A stretch of 64,000 nt of DNA from NCBI GenBank assembly GCA_030068145.1, contig JAPJBO010000635.1, positions 1-64,000 of the forward strand, in the 5' to 3' direction. Positions within the stretch are counted from its first letter, which is position 1. Each line of letters opens with the position of its first letter. Below are positions 32,776 through 45,200 of this stretch, piece after piece. Under the pieces are notes generated by a model. The model was not told the origin of the DNA, made no database searches, and saw only the letters and a list, made by a program, of their open reading frames with translations. Origin of the DNA: Diplonema papillatum. Its lineage: Eukaryota; Euglenozoa; Diplonemea; Diplonemida; Diplonemidae. Position numbers and translations under genes: made by a program.

Positions 32776-34032
32776 GGTGAGCTTCCTCCTGTGGTGTCCA
32801 CTCCCCTCACCGCTGCCTGTTGCTTGAAGATAGTAGTGTAGTAGTTTGAACTTGATATGCAGCAAATGACTCCGTGGTCAGTGGTTGTTTATGTCGTTCT
32901 GGTTCGGGCGCGCAAGTCTACAAGGAGTGCCGAGTGTCTTCGATGGAGAGAAGCTCTGTAGCTCGCTTTTTTTCGGAAGCTGTATCTCTTCAAAGATCCA
33001 GCAGATACTATTCACCCCCAACTGGGAAGACCACAACTCGTAGCATGGTCTCAAGTTGCACTTGAGCTCCCTTTTCACAGGACCACGTGGCTTTGCGCCA
33101 CTGGGATCGGCTTGACTAGTAGACTGTGGATCAAACCCAGATACCATGCTCCGCCAAGCAGAAGCCCGCGGCTAGCACAAGCGGCTCTGGATCGAAGCAG
33201 ACAGCTTACTCATGACACAGCTTGCCAGCAGTGCTACGTAGAACAAACGGAAAGAAACGCCTCGGTCAGTGCGAAACAACATAACATCTTCGAAGAAAGG
33301 GACGAAGGTGCAGTGCTCGTGAAAGCCCACGCCAAGAGAGGTCGGAGGCGCATTTACGCCCTTTACTTAGAACGGGAAAGAAATATGGGCTTTTGAAAGA
33401 TGAGAAGAGAGAGCTGTTTTCGTTGAACGCAGTCCCGGGATCGCTGTTGAGTTAGGTTCAGGACCTGAGTAAAAAACGCCGCGGTTGACGGTGGTGAGCT
33501 CTTCTCAATTCCTCCCGTATTGCATGCTTGGTTTAAACAGAATGAAGTGTATGAGAGAGAGGGGGTAGGTCCCAACCCTGGACGCACCTCTTGTACGTTT
33601 AGAGATTCGAGTTGGGCCACCTCAAGCAGTCCGGTGTGGGTGGTATTTCACTGTTTTCGAGCTCACCCTCGCTCTTATCGCTCACCGGTTGTCGTGCCTT
33701 TCAATCCTGGGTCGAGACCGCTGAGAGGCTTTGACATTCGACGGCCGGTGTCACTTTTTCTCTCTCGCGCAAACCCTCAATTGCTAGTATCTAGCGTGCG
33801 ATGCAACTAACGTTGTCCAGATCTCTCTTGCGAAAGCTTCGTCGTGGGAAGGCACTTGAAAGATCAGACAACGGGTGAACGGATACCGCGTGTGCGTCGT
33901 GCAGTCGGACATCAACACCGTGTTCAGTTGTACAACAGTTGCGCACTTAACTCAGGTTCTCTGAGCTAGAGGCGAAGTTAAAATGAAGAAATAACAGTTG
34001 CATCTCCCCCCACCTGAATAGTGGGAATCCGG
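32776..34032. other. Spacer between arginine deiminase and prolyl oligopeptidase genes
   Basis: It holds one copy of the MITE-like family B at about 33405-33535 and no recognisable gene. The arginine deiminase promoter should lie next to 32776. Confidence 0.45.
33405..33535 (+). repeat. MITE-like family B, partial copy
   Basis: TTTTCGTTGAACGCAGTC, AAAAAACGCCGCGGTTG and CTCAATTCCTCCCGTATTGC follow the order seen in the full copies. Confidence 0.55.
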
Positions 34033-37000
34033 CTAGTCAGTCCACTCAGCACCAAGAGTCTTGGCGACGAACGACCACTGAAACACTAGCTCGTCAACAA
34101 CCTTGCTAAGAGGCTTGCCGTGGCCGTGGCCCGCGTTGATTTCGATCCGGCCAAGGAACTTCCCGGGCTGCTCTTTGCAAGTGTGCTGAGCCTCTGCTAG
34201 GTACTTGAACGTGTGCAACGGCGACACGCGATCATCGTGGTCACCCGTCATGCACATGATCGTTGGATACTTCTTCTTCGGGTCGATGTTGTGCAGCGGG
34301 CTGTACGTCATGATGTAGTCGAAATCCTCTTTTACATCTGTGTGTGTGTGTGTGTAGGTGTTTAAGTCCATGGCTTTAAGTGGGTACCGGCTGAATCGAA
34401 GTATAGCCCACTTGTCACTTTCACCAGTCGGCTTTGTGTTTCCGACACGCTGCTTTTGGGTCATGTGACTTCTAGGATCCTTCGGGGACGAGTAGAGCGT
34501 GGGAGCCTGTCAGTTTCTCCATCCAACACTCGGCTCAAGACTTCTGTTTTCATCTTGCGGCGTGAACTGCAGGTTCTCGGCCCCGTGCACCAGCTGGCAC
34601 ATCTCACCCGAGGATGTGGCAAGCTCTCTCTGTGCAATAAGCTTGGCCTGACTAGCTGTTTCAACTCCTGGTGCAAACCCCGTCATGGTCGGCGGTCGCC
34701 ACTGGGGTCACATTTTTGATTCCTGTTCCAAGACTGCATGCATGGGAAAGTGGCGCGAATCGCTTGCCGCCAAGTGTGTGCCTCCGAGCCAACTAACCAC
34801 GTTGAGCCAACGTTGCTCTTTGTCATCGTCTGGACAGACGTCGTGTGCATGTTCGCCAGTTGTGATGAGAATTACTTTAGACTTGTGTGGTGATGAGGAC
34901 CGAAGACTGCGATCGTAGTAGTAGGCGCCAGTTGAGATCTTGAGAGTTCAGATGGCGTCCCAACACCGCCCACTGGCTGCAGGACATTTCCAACACTGAA
35001 GCGGAAGCTAACGTCGTCCAAGGTTGCGTGCGGGTAACCTGAAGCAAGCCTACTGCCAAAGATTTATATTCTTGAGAGCCGTTACGAGGCCACCTGAAGA
35101 ATCAAACTGACAGACTGGAAGCTATTCCGCACGGCACTACAGCAGGGAATGTCACGTTCAAGAGGATGCCACAACACCTGACAGAAGGTGCGCACTCGCC
35201 GTGCAATTATTATTATTATGAGGTTCCGGTTTTTTGATATGCATTTACAAGGTCGACAGCAGGATCAGCAGTTGCGTGGCAAAAGAATTAGCATCATACC
35301 AGGGTTTCCGAAGTCGGACGTCCAAGCGCTTCCGATGGTGAACTTGTGGAACCTGGTGATGTCCATGACTGGGACTTGCGACACGACGGCGCCAAACAAT
35401 TCGGGTGCTTCGTTCGCTACCGCCGCAACTACGAGGCCGCCGTTGGACCCTCCTTCGATAGCAAGCTTTTCCGGACGAGTGTACTGTGGGATTGGGGTCG
35501 GTGCTTAAAACTCTCTTTTCGCTGCCACAAGTGCGCCAAGGACGAGTAGACATCGCGCCCATCTTGTGAAAGTAGACCAAAAGATCGTTAGGCTCCTAAT
35601 ATAATGAATGAAACTAGCAGAACCGCTCGCTCCCAACAAATGCACACCTTCTTTTCAACGAGGTATTTCGCAGCGTACATGGTGTCATACACGCAATTCT
35701 TTTTGTTCCGAAGAGACCCTCCTTTCCACCAGTCCTCACCGTATTCGGATCCGCCTCGGATGTTGGCGAGGCAGTAGACCCCGTTCATGTTGCTGATGAA
35801 GCTGAGCCGTGTGGTCGAGAACGCCGGGCCAAGCGACACGTGGAAGCCGCCGTACACGTACAGCACAGTCGGGTTGTTTCCATCGAGCTTCAGCCCCTTT
35901 TTGTGGATGATGAACATCGGCACTTTGGTACCGTCTTTTGACGCGAACCACTCTTGCTTCACTTCGAACTGGCTCGAGTCGTAGTTGGGCACCGTAGCCT
36001 CGTACCACAGCTTCCTCTTTTCGTGCCCATCCTCCAGGCGGAAATCGTAGACCCGGCGAGCAAACGTGAACGACGTAACGGAGTAGAATACCTGCGGGTT
36101 CGTTGTTTCCTCTTGCTTTCTATTTTACATGAAAGCTGGCCACACATGTACTAGTTGCGAGTCTAAAAGAAACGTGCTGCTCAGGCCGGCGTTTGTGCCC
36201 GGACTTGAGACGCCAGACACACAACGTAGCTTCAGTTCTGAACTACAAAACAAATGCACAGTGGGACCTAACAGAGGCATACGCGAGAGTGCTTGCGCGA
36301 CGTGGAGAAGCCGACGCTGCCGATTTCGATGTCGAGTTTTTTCCTCTCGTCCGGTGTGTCGGCATGGCTGAGGTACACAACGTCTTTCACGTCTTCCAGA
36401 TACCCTGTGAAGAGGGCGCCTTCGAACCCGATGCTGGCCCATTCGAGGACGCTCTTCTGCTCGGGAATGGCGTCTTTGAACTCCTTCGGGCTGTCCAGCG
36501 TCATGTACACGAGCTTGTTATTAGGCGAGCCATCCGTCGTGATGAAGAAAAACTTGTCGTTGTGCTTTCCAACAAAGTCGTATTTCTGCAGGGTGATTCA
36601 CACGTTTAGGCTGTGCCATCGGTTTCGAGCAAATGGGTGGTTGGGGCACGAGGTAGAAGCACGAGTGCACGAGCATACAGTCGTGCAGTAAAACGACGAG
36701 CCACGCTGTTTCTTCCGTTTAAATCTGCAGATAGAGGTGGAAGGGACGCGGCCAAAGCACTCTCGGAGAGTGTCGCCAGCCTTCGCACGCATGTATCCCA
36801 GGTGACAGCCATGTGACAGTGGATCATGGGGTTACAAGTCAATCAAGTTGGCAGATTCAGTTTGGCTGCTAATCATGCCGCGGCAGTGCTTTGGACTCCT
36901 TGGAATCTAAACGACACTTTGGGGTTGGTTTGCTTCTACGAGCCTTCAGAACCAATTCGTAATATTTGTCAAACTGCCGACGCAGCTAAAGCGGGATGGG

Positions 37001-38811
37001 TCGGGTCTTCTTCTTGGTTTCAAAGACTTTGCTGAGCATACGTGTTTCCACTCGTCAACGGAACGAATGTACGCGGATTCGCCGATCTTCGTGAGATCCG
37101 AGTGCTTTTCCAGGTCGATAATCGTTACGAGGTTCTCTGGCTTGGTTCCGTCACAGCTGGTAATGACGACCGCCTTGCCGTCGTGGGTCGGAGTCGCGTC
37201 GTACAAGACAGTCGGCGTTTTAGGGTCATAGTAGACGACTGCATCATCAGCAGGGCTCGTGCCCAGCACGTGGTACACAAGCCGCTGGTCCTTCACCTCT
37301 CGCGTGCTCTTCCCGGCTTCCGAGTCAAGGGCCGGAAACCTGCATGATTTTAGAACACGTCTTAGCTTGCAAGCAACGGCACCACAGCTAAATACAAAGA
37401 AACTGGCTGGTGGTGGGACGAGATGTGAAAACGGGGGTATTCTTGAAGGCTTTTCATATGATTCTGTAGATGCTTTGAGCTATATTGGTGTCTATGTTTC
37501 GTACGTCTCAGTCAAGGTTAAGTGCGCAAAATGGTGTGAGAATAAGAAATGAAGGTGTGCGCCAGCTGCAGAATCCGAATCCCAAGTTACTGAGTGACAA
37601 GCGCACACACAACTCACCTTCAGCAAAACTACCGAACATGACCGAATAAAACGCAACTGATTGCCGACCAATTCTACAGCACAAGTGATCAATACCAACC
37701 TCAGGAAGCTGTAGCGCGCATTATCGGCCGGACCAAACTTTGGGTTGGTACTCGGCGTTCGCTTTCGACCCCTGGCGCGATCCACAGGTAGATCCCCCGT
37801 CCATGCAGGATGAATCGTCAACAGTGTCGCCACACGTGAAGACCCCCCCATGACACCTAAGCACAAACAAATCAAAACGCCTGTCTGTTTTTGACCTAGA
37901 CGAATGGAGTCAGTTGTGCGACACCAACTTCTGGACCACGCACTCCTACGCACGCCTGGCTTTGTGATACCAGTACGCGGCCAGCTATCGGTAGATCGCT
38001 TGAGCATCATCACCAAAACAGTCCACGTCGTCTTCGCCTGCACGACACAACAACACTGAGGTAGATTTATTCGTGCGCACTACGCTAGCGGGACTCGTCT
38101 GCTTTGGCTAATTTCATGTAGTACGCTGCCAATAACAACGATGCATTGCTTACACACGAAAGAAATCACAAACCTTCCGTACAAGAAGCCCTTGTTGTCT
38201 TTTGTCCAGCGGTAGTACGAGTAGTTGACCCACTCGATAATATCCGGCAGTTTCTCTCCGGTCTCACAGTTTTTGACGTGAATCGTGCACCAATCGCTGC
38301 CCTTCTCCTTCAAGCCATACGCGCAGAGACGCCCGTCCTCGGTAAACGACACGCCCTCCATCGCGGTCGTTCCGTCTTCGGACATCTGGTTCGGGTCCAA
38401 AAAGACCTCTGCTTTCTCATCCTTGTCGTCGATGTCCTTCTTCTTGTAGAGAACCGAGTGATTCTGCAGTCCCGTGTTGTAGTAGTAGTACCACGCGGAC
38501 CCCTTCTTGAAGGGAATGCCGTGCTTGGGGTAGTCGAGCCTCTGCTTGATCGTCTCCCGCAGCTTCTCTTTGAAAGAGACGTCGGCTACGTATGCCGCCG
38601 ATCGCGTGTTCTGTTCGGCAGTCCACGCGGACAGCTCATCCGAGTCTTCTTCCATCCATCTGTACGGGTCCGGAACGCTGACTCCGTGCAGCTCTTCTTT
38701 GAAATCGCTCCTTCTGGCTTCCGGATACGCCATCGTGAAACACGAGCGGGAGACACGCAGAACCGCCGCCCTTTGCCTCCCCGCTAGAACCCCTCCCAGT
38801 TTCCTGAACAT
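34033..38811 (-). CDS. POP: Prolyl oligopeptidase, six exons
   Basis: Exons are 38811-38174, 37339-37042, 36585-36283, 36091-35648, 35483-35300 and 34337-34033; all phases agree, giving 723 residues (the family is about 710). Donors are GTTTGT, GTATGC, GTATGC, GTGTGC and GTATGA. The enzyme cleaves short peptides after proline. The N-terminal block has VPDPYRWME; the propeller region follows; the hydrolase domain has [22 protein letters not shown] with Ser574, DHDDRV with the catalytic Asp and GHGHGK with His693. The first ~27 residues are basic and Ala/Ser rich and may target an organelle; a second Met at residue 27 would give the cytosolic form. ATG is directly preceded by CCGCAG, so a 5' UTR intron is possible. 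The last acceptor is supplied by a (CA)n microsatellite. Confidence 0.95.
34338..34358 (-). repeat. (CA)n microsatellite forming a 3' splice site
   Basis: On the minus strand a run of CA dinucleotides ends in CACAG and directly abuts the last exon of the prolyl oligopeptidase gene, replacing a pyrimidine tract. Confidence 0.8.
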
Positions 38812-39693
38812 CTGCGGTAAAAATCAAGCGCAAGGAAAACACGAGAGTAGCCCTGCACTAAAGCGAAGGGGTGTGCATCAGTCAGGGCAGTGCTAATATA
38901 ATTGCCCTGGACTTTCCTGACTCGTGCGGTTTTCCAAAAACGAAAAAGAAACAGTTCAGAAAATACAAGAAACCCCCAAAATAATCCACAAGAAATCAAT
39001 GCACGCACAAGTCACCAGAAGGTGCTAAATCCCGTAGTGCGTGTCTAATATGTAATGGGGCCTGCGCGTTAAGCAGAGTGCAGCTGTTGTTTCAACCTCT
39101 TCACAGACAGGCAACCGCACATTCACAGGAGACAACCAATACTAATTCTGCTGATGCTGCGGCCGTTACTTCTGCTGTTGCTGTTGCTGTATTTGCGGCT
39201 GTTGCTGCTGCTGCGGTTGCTGTTCACCCACAGTACAGCCAGACAGTGGTCGACCGGTGGTGGACCCCTGGGGTACTGCAACATCAACTTCAGTCGACGA
39301 TTCTGGACGTCGAGCGCCCAGCGTTCTCTGCTTCTCCTTCCAACTCAAGTTGGTCTGAAAGACACACATTTGCACTTTCTGGGCAAGGAGTATCGCGGCG
39401 GCCATGGGAATGCCAGTGCATGCTTACTATGATGGCGGTCACCTCTTGTGCAACATTGCGACGTCGGATGTCCTCGCCCGGCCACGATGCTTCGGCTTCG
39501 CGGACCTTACCATTCGTAGTTCGGCGACAGCACGCGGCGAAGACGACACGACCTGCAATGAACCGTATCGACAACGCGGCAAGGAGGGCTCCTGCCCGGA
39601 AGGTAAAGCGGTACGAAGAAGGGGAAGCATGACAAAAGGTTTCGCAGAAACTTTGAACAAAAGACCCTTTTTTTTTCTCCATGTTTTTATGCC

Positions 39694-39713
39694 GGGGGGG
39701 GGGGGGGGGGGGG
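39694..39713. repeat. Homopolymer run of 20 G
   Basis: An uninterrupted G tract follows a T-rich run. Its length in the real genome is uncertain because such runs are prone to sequencing error. Confidence 0.7.
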
Positions 39714-39847
39714 AAACGGGCGAGCAAGGAACCGTAGGCAGGGTAAAGCGGGAATCAACACAATGAGAAACACGAGACGCGGGGACGACAGAGTGGGGCA
39801 GGGGTGAACGCAACAACGTGGTTGGAATGGTATGTGCTCAAATGAGC

Positions 39848-39950
39848 AGCGGAACCTGAGGGTCTGCATACAGGAGACAGCGGTGTGTGTCTGGCTTGTC
39901 AGGCTCGTAGATCACCCATGCTACGAGAGCACAGGCACATCCGTCTCGGG
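39848..39950 (+). repeat. Dispersed repeat R3, copy 1
   Basis: It shares GGAACCTGAGGGTC, an ACAGG block and CATGCTACGAGAGCA, in the same order, with 55647-55742. Confidence 0.6.
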
Positions 39951-40457
39951 GAAGAGACCCTACAACCGACTTCGAGCAATCAGATAAGACTCAGCACGGC
40001 CGCCTGACTTGTGACTGCAGCTCACTAGAACGCATTTGCAATCTGCGAAGTGAAATTGCAGTGCATAGCAGACAAGGTCGACGTGTGCAAGTACCAATGG
40101 TTGAAATGCCAAAGGAAAAAAGCTGCAGGAAAGAATCCTGTGTGAGCTGTGGATGGTTCCTGGCTCTGGGCCACCATGAAAATGCCGAATATGGGGACTC
40201 ACGATCGTGTCGTAGACGCGACGACCATGGTGAAGACGGCACTGTCCCACAAAGGATAGTTGGTGACTCTTTCGGGCTATTTAATGAGACTGGAAAACGA
40301 GCAAGAAAACAACAGGGAGCGGTGGGGTTGTTGAGAAAAAGACTGAAGCCAAAGCGTGTTGTTCTACCGGTTCACTTTTCCCCCTTCTTTTTTCCTTCTT
40401 TTTGACTTTCCCGTTCGTCGGGTTTGATTTTGTTTCGGGCACCGTTGCACGCAGTCA

Positions 40458-40605
40458 GCTTAGTGTGAGTTTGATCCAAGTAACATCAAGGCAGCCCTTT
40501 CAAAGACCAGCCACCCAATTGACATTACCTGGAAGCAGAGGGTGTCGGCGGTACGAAGGTGCAGTTTCCCACATCCAACCGGCAACTCCTCGTAGCAAGC
40601 ACAAG
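40458..40605 (+). repeat. Dispersed repeat R2, copy 1
   Basis: It shares GTGTGAGTTTGATC, AGTAACATCAAGGCAGCC, ACCTGGAAGCA and GGTGTCGGxGGTAC in order with 46909-47070. Confidence 0.65.
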
Positions 40606-41867
40606 AGAATATGCTACTTCTGAAACTGGAAGGAATCGCACACCACACACAAATAACGCTAGGAACCGATGGAGTGGAACGCCCATCGCATTGCATGTTC
40701 ACCCGTGACAACCCTTGAGTTCGGAGAACTAACCCACAGAGACACCAGACTTATTACCCAAGCTTATTGGCAAGAACCGCTGCTTCCACAACATCTTTTT
40801 GCTGCCCTATCGTGCCCCGCTGTCAGTTCAACAGCAGGGAGGCGACCAAGAAGACGCTCTCCCTCTCCCAGATACCTACTGTCCCAACAAGCGGTTCAAA
40901 CCATGTATCTTTGGAGGGTGGTTGAAATGCATAAGTCAGCCAGGCGACAAACTCCTTCAAACGCACCGAGGCGTGTTTCAGACGCGCCATCGACTGTCAG
41001 CGGATGGTCTGCACCAGCCAGACAAGGGAGGGACCTCTTCAAACGCACAGCCGGTGATAACGGCACTTTGCTCGCATTTTCTAGAGTTTTCATCTTTGGC
41101 TTCGCGCACGTGCGAGTCTGCCTCAACGGAAGAGTGGCGAGCCCATCTGATTTTTTCACTCATCTCCTGCTGGTTTCATCAGATACAGCCAAGCCTGATC
41201 CGGTCCTTTTCTGATCGACCGTCGAATACGGCTCCAGGCACTTCTATACAGCTCCAGGGGATAGGGATGGACCTGATAGACCGTGGTGGACCGTGGTGGA
41301 CCGTGGTTCACCGTCACAAAAAGCGTTCCAGATGGGGAATAGACCGGCTTACAGAGCGCTGCCAATGCCGACAGAGACTCCCTTTGGGCAGAGCGCCAAG
41401 AATTACCGACTACGGCACCCTGCTGATGGTGGCCCAGTCGTATGTACGAGTCCGTAACAGATGAACCCCCGCGAAACGACTACGATGCAGGTGTCCGCCA
41501 ACGCTGTCGGGGCTCGTCCAAGAAACCTCCACACGCGTTGCGAGCCGAAGTCACGGGGTGACTCTGAACCCGCTCTAAGAAAGTGCTCTAATAGCCGCGC
41601 CCGCCCGCTTCTCGCACTGAATTCTCGTCCCCCGGCTGGAGAACGAAAACGACTCAAGAACAGGGGAAAGAAGGAAAGGAGGGAAGAAACATTCACAGGG
41701 TGGGGGGGTGGGAGGGGTCTGTACAATGGAGCTGTTCTTTCCTGCTGTCTCCTGAAGCTCAGCGCGAGTGACAGCCTCCGGTAGTGTCAGCCTTTGCCAT
41801 TCCTGTGGCAGGAGGGGCCCATTTTCACGTGTGGTGGCACGCCGTGATGGGAGCTATTCTTCACTTT

Positions 41868-42133
41868 TGGCGGTCCTCAAGTCCTCAATTCCTCAAGCTC
41901 GGCAATTTCAGCCATGAGCTGCGGTCTTGGTTCGAAGGCTGCGACGCGGGCTCCGCTTGCGGTGGCAGGGCCACCTCGTCTTCCTCGTCCAGCAGCAGCG
42001 CTTTGCGCTCGCACGCCAGCTCCTCCGCGAAAAGCTCGAGCTTCGCCGCCACAACGCCAGCGCCGCGGGCCCGCGGCTCCGGGAAGGTTCCTGGAAGCGT
42101 GTCCTCCCTGCCGGCCTGTAGTGGAGGTGTTCA
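41868..42133 (-). pseudogene. Duplicated 3' end of the CAP-Gly/doublecortin gene
   Basis: It closely repeats 42266-42530, the terminal part of the last exon of the neighbouring gene, but with small deletions that break the frame. Shared landmarks include AGCGCTTTGCGCTCGCACGC and the segment encoding LMAEIAELE. The flanking GGGCCCATTTTCACGTGTGG is also present in both copies, so the duplication unit extends past the stop codon. Confidence 0.8.
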
Positions 42134-42265
42134 TCCCTCTGCTGTCTCCTCAAGCTCTGTGCCAATGACAGCCTCCGCGTCAGCTTTTGTCGTCCTTTTC
42201 GCTTATCCTGTGGAAAAAGGGTCCCATTTTCACGTGTGGTGGCACGCCGTGAGGGGAGCTGTTGT

Positions 42266-45200
42266 TCACTTCTGGCGGCCTTCCAGCTCGGCAATCTCGG
42301 CCATGAGCTGCTTGATGCGGTCCTGGTTCGAAGGCTGCGACGCGGGCTCCCGCTTGCGGTGCGGGGCCACCTCGTCTTCCTCGTCCAGCAGTAGCGCTTT
42401 GCGCTCGCACGCCAGCTCCTCCTCGGAGAGCTCGAGATTCGCCGCCACCACGTCGGCGCCGCGGGCCCGCGGCTTCGCACAGGCTCCGGACAGCGCGTCC
42501 TCCCTGCCAGTGTCGGCGGCCGCCCGCACGCGCACCTGCTTCGAAGCCTCCGCTGCCGGCCGCTGCTCCGCCTTCGCCCTCCCGCCGTCTTCGGCTGCTC
42601 CACTGCCCAGCAGCGGCCGGGCAGGCAGCGGCTGCGAAGCTTGCTGCTGCTGCTGCTGCTGCTGCTGCGGTGACGCGGCAGTCGCGGCCGGCGGCGGCGG
42701 CTGCTTTTTGCGGAGGAGGAATCCGCGCTTCGCGGCGGGCGAGGCCGCGGCCGCGGCGGCGTCGGCCGCGTCCTGCGGCTGCGCGGGGCCGAGCTCCTCG
42801 GGGGCGAGGCCGGTGGTTGCGCAAGGGTCGGCGTGCTTGTTTCTCGGGGGGGGAAACCGGTCGGCGACGTCCTTGTGGGGCTTGATGAAGTCGTCGCCGG
42901 CGCTCGCGATGAGGATGTCACCGTCTGATATGTCGGAGACGTCGGTGAGCTCTTTCCCGAGGGTGTTGTACAGCATTTCGACGCGCCGGCTGCACTGGTG
43001 CCACTTCAGCTCGCGCGCGACCATGGTCTTCACGGAGGACATCGTCTTGAAGGCGCTGCGCACGGTCATCATGTAGCAAGGCACCGTGTCGCTCCACTGC
43101 GAGCCGTAGGCGCCGTTTTCGAACACCTTCACCGTCTTGTTCGTGCCCGCCGCCGCCGCCGCGCCGCTCCGCGCATGCACCATCGGGCTCTTGTTCCTCA
43201 TCACCGCCTTTTGCCGCACGGGCGTCGACAGCGCCGCCTCCGCGGGGCCCGCCCCCGCCACGTTCCCGCTGCCGCCCCCAGACGGCCCTGCTTCCGCCGC
43301 CGTGCTGGCTGCTTGCGCTAGCGGCTTCGCCCTGGGAAGCGGACCCGGCGGAGCCTTGAACAGCTCACCCCACGACGCAATCAAGTTGTCCTGTTGTAAG
43401 TGTGTGCCTGGTGAGGGTGCATGCCTCGTGAGTATTCACCGGATTGTCTCAACGACTCTTTTGCATTTGTAGCTCTCTCCCCACGAGTACGTCTGCACGA
43501 TCGCAAAGGTGGGGATAGGAGTGGCGTCGCGCATCTGCACCTTCGCTGCTCGCCCGCCGGCGCGAATGAAAAATAAAATGCGTAGTTTTGTTGCAGGGCA
43601 ACCCGCACGATTGCTGGCACTGAGAAAACACCGTCTTTCGCTATTCTGAACCAAGGCCAAGGAATTGCGGCGGCGCTGGCCAACCACGGTTGATGCCGGA
43701 GAACGGAGGGAATTGTTTTTTGTTGCACGCTTTGCCCTGCACGTTTGTTGCTTGGTACAGGGCGCAAGAAAACGCCGTGGTGGCCCGTGACGCGTTCTCA
43801 TTCCCTCCAACACTGCATGTTTGGTAAAATACTCGAGGGACTGCCTTGTGCTCATTTCGAAGGAGGCTAGAGAGGGGAAGAAAACAATACAACTACAAAG
43901 TGGGTCATTTTTGGTGAACGCTTACGCCCGCCACTAAATCCAGCTATACCTGTGTTTCGTGTGGGCTACAGCACATTTACCTCCTTTGATCTTTCGCATC
44001 TGGCAGTCTCCTCAAGCATTTTCCTACAAAGCAGGTGCTTATACAAAAGTAAAATTACATACGCCGTCAGCGACCTCACTCAGTTCGCTAATGGCCGCGC
44101 CAGTCTCTGTGAAGAGGACTTCCACCGGCCGCTTCAACGTGTGCCAGCCGAGTTCTCGGGTCGCCGTCGTGAGAATGCTTTTCAGAGTTTTGTGCACAGG
44201 TCTGATGACCATGCTCTTGTAGGGCACCGTGTCGACCACGCTTCCGTATTGCCCGTTTTCCCACAGGCGGACCGTCTTCGTGCAAGCCGGAGGCATGCGC
44301 GGGATCAACGGCGTGCGCGCCACTTTGCTCGTCGCCTTCTGTGGCGTGCTGCCCTCACCCGCCTTCTTGCTTGGGCTGCCTTTCGGCGCATTGTTCGCAA
44401 AGACCTCGTTCGCTCTTCTGTTGATTGGGACGAATACAACACAAGGCGATGTGGATGAAAGCCGCCCCGATTATCAGACTTCTTCGTGGTTTCAAACGGG
44501 CGCTGTTTTCCGTCTCCAGCTGACCAATTGTGGGGGCTACGTTGTTGGATCTGACTCAATCGGTAACACTGGGCACGTAACTTTGCAACCGTCCATTGAG
44601 CAGTTTCTGTGGGTAGCTCTGGCCTGTTTCGAGTTTTGAGAAGCCGGTGTCGTTGACTTCTCCGTAGCACACACATAAACACAAGGAACACGAGAGAAAA
44701 ACTAGAATACCTGAACAGTCCGTGATCTTCTTTACACGTGAAGTACGACTTTCCCGCCACAGAGCCGTCGTTCTGTACGGGTATAAGGTACATGCTCCCG
44801 TACTAATAACGCTATGAGCAACTATGACAAAGGAGACATGCAAAAGGCTACGGATTGCGTTGACACGCTCGTTCAGCGTGAGCTCCCGTGCGCCGTGGCA
44901 ACACTGGCGAATTGAGAGGGGTACCTAAAACTACCCCCCATGCCTTTTGGGAACTTTCAGTGAACACAGTCATTTTCGCAAGAACCCGTAGGCAGATCTT
45001 TTCCTGCATGAATGGTGCAAAAGGGCAAAGTATTGGGGGCGCGTTGGCGTCAAATACCGCACGGGATTGCCGTTGGACTTTGGGAAAACGCTGTCGGAAC
45101 CTTCGACCCCCTTTGCGCTGGCGACAGACAGCAGGCGCACATAGGGATGCCCTTCGTCTTTTTTCGTTTTGTAGTCTTTTTCGTCAATGTGGAAAAAAGA

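Larger units (their letters stand above)
38812..41799. other. Intergenic region with repeats, no confident gene
   Basis: It contains an imperfect GCT/CAG-rich stretch at 39146-39233, a run of 20 G at 39694-39713, dispersed repeats at 39848-39950 and 40458-40605, and a short 11-bp repeat GACCGTGGTG at 41277-41312. A minus-strand frame at 39405-39166 ends in a Gln-rich tail but has no other support. Confidence 0.5.

Noticed and set aside
38146..38787. Plus-strand 213-codon frame
   Set aside because: It is antisense to prolyl oligopeptidase exon 1.
39166..39405. Small protein with a Gln-rich tail (minus strand)
   Set aside because: Openness is due to the CAG-type repeat; the rest has no family signal or splice context.
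41784..43076. Plus-strand 430-codon Ser/Ala-rich frame
   Set aside because: It is a reverse-strand shadow of the doublecortin exon and its duplicate; repeated Ser and Cys runs come from reading GC-rich repeats and CAG tracts backwards.
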